From NCBI GenBank assembly GCA_009787685.1, contig WQSV01000019.1, positions 1 to 14,255 of the forward strand: a stretch of DNA of 14,255 nucleotides. The letters are read 5' to 3'. The position numbers and the translations under genes were made by a program. Position 1 is the first letter of the stretch. Each line of letters starts with the position of its first letter. The DNA comes from Bacillota bacterium. Lineage in GTDB: Bacteria > Bacillota > Clostridia > Christensenellales > Pumilibacteraceae. Below the pieces are notes generated by a model. The model worked only from the letters and a program-made list of their open reading frames with translations. It searched no databases and had not been told where the DNA came from. This document shows, one piece after another, positions 13,714 to 14,255 of this stretch.

Positions 13714-14255
13714 TTATGATATTTTGGTTAAATCAAACACATGAGAATATGTTTTTCCGCCATCGCCAACGAGCCTAAACAAAAGATGTTTGCCTTCAAT
13801 ATTTTCGACTTTCAATGTCGTTGTGAATTTTCCAACAACATTATACTTTCGTTTGAATACTTTGCCATCCAGTATCCACTCAATCTTATTAACATCTTCG
13901 CTGACAACTGTTATTATGCCTTGATAATTATCAACCTCAATTGAACGAATTTTGGGTGGGCCAATCATTCTAAATGGTTTTGAGGTGTAGTAAAGAGATT
14001 TGTGTTGTCGCTGTTTGTCATCATCACAACACACAGTAATGTAATCATCGCCTAAATCTGCTTTTAGCAAATTATGCAACCTATTTGTTTTGTCTGCATT
14101 TCTTGATCTTATGTGGTCAGTTTTTTGCCAGTCAATATCATAGTAGAAAGAAGTAATTAAAGGAATTTCTCGCTTCTTGACTTCAATTCCATATCCACCA
14201 AACCTTTCAAGATTCGCATTTAATTTCCACCTCAAAACTTCATTAAGCAAATCAA
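13714..14255 (-). CDS. C-terminal part of an unrecognised protein
   Basis: The frame is open to the window edge on the minus strand, so the roughly 180 residues seen are probably the C-terminus of a longer protein; the TTG near 14250 is not a convincing start. The visible part begins with LNEVLRWKLNANLERFGGYG. A mixed region follows with ITSFYYDIDWQKTDHIRSRN and a Cys-Cys-Asp-Asp-Asp stretch, then SLYYTSKPF. The last 80 residues look like a small beta-sandwich (IRSIEVDNYQGIITVVSED through LLFRLVGDGGKTYSHVFDL), as in accessory C-terminal domains of secreted or surface enzymes. I do not recognise the family. It converges on the rluA-like gene, with a shared hairpin between them. Confidence 0.6.
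   Translation of the reverse strand, partial: DLLNEVLRWKLNANLERFGGYGIEVKKREIPLITSFYYDIDWQKTDHIRSRNADKTNRLHNLLKADLGDDYITVCCDDDKQRQHKSLYYTSKPFRMIGPPKIRSIEVDNYQGIITVVSEDVNKIEWILDGKVFKRKYNVVGKFTTTLKVENIEGKHLLFRLVGDGGKTYSHVFDLTKIS

Overview
The window is AT-rich bacterial DNA using the standard bacterial code (TGA, TAG and TAA all act as stops) and most resembles a Firmicutes-type genome (Clostridia or a relative of the Mollicutes). The main clue is the order ecfA1-ecfA2-ecfT-truA, a Bacillota arrangement. Supporting clues are an isoleucyl-tRNA synthetase of the second bacterial type, a hemolysin-III protein and an RluA-type pseudouridine synthase. I cannot name a species. Nothing was searched; all calls come from reading motifs.

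Layout. Positions 1-2249 hold most of a NACHT-type STAND NTPase whose N-terminus lies outside the window. Positions 2324-3067 hold a LOG-family phosphoribohydrolase (SLOG fold) with a good ribosome site. A 350-base stretch without a gene but with a hairpin follows. Positions 3418-6868 hold the energising module of an ECF vitamin/metal importer (two ATPases plus EcfT) and truA. Positions 7103-7882 hold a hemolysin-III/PAQR membrane protein, and 7957-11094 hold ileS. Positions 11277-12874 hold a short apparent operon: a zinc-ribbon protein, a small BamE/SmpA-like protein, and a COG1092-like methyltransferase. Positions 12969-13661 hold an RluA-family pseudouridine synthase, closed by a strong hairpin. 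The end of an unrecognised protein runs in from the right edge on the minus strand.

The genes are mostly translation and RNA-modification housekeeping (truA, ileS, methyltransferase, rluA) and nutrient import, all on the plus strand. The NACHT NTPase is the one accessory-looking, possibly defence-related gene.

The most unusual feature is between the genes. At least four intergenic gaps (before ecfA2, ecfT, ileS and rluA) carry related AT-rich inverted repeats, with left arms like ATTGAATATTGAATA and right arms like CATATTCAATATTCAAT. Degraded copies lie after truA and before the hemolysin-III gene. The right arm ends a few bases before the next start codon, where a Shine-Dalgarno site would normally be, and those genes have no Shine-Dalgarno site. 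Several starts also lie so close to a promoter-like sequence that their mRNAs could be leaderless. Three genes (LOG, zinc-ribbon, BamE-like) instead have textbook Shine-Dalgarno sites, so two modes of translation start appear side by side.
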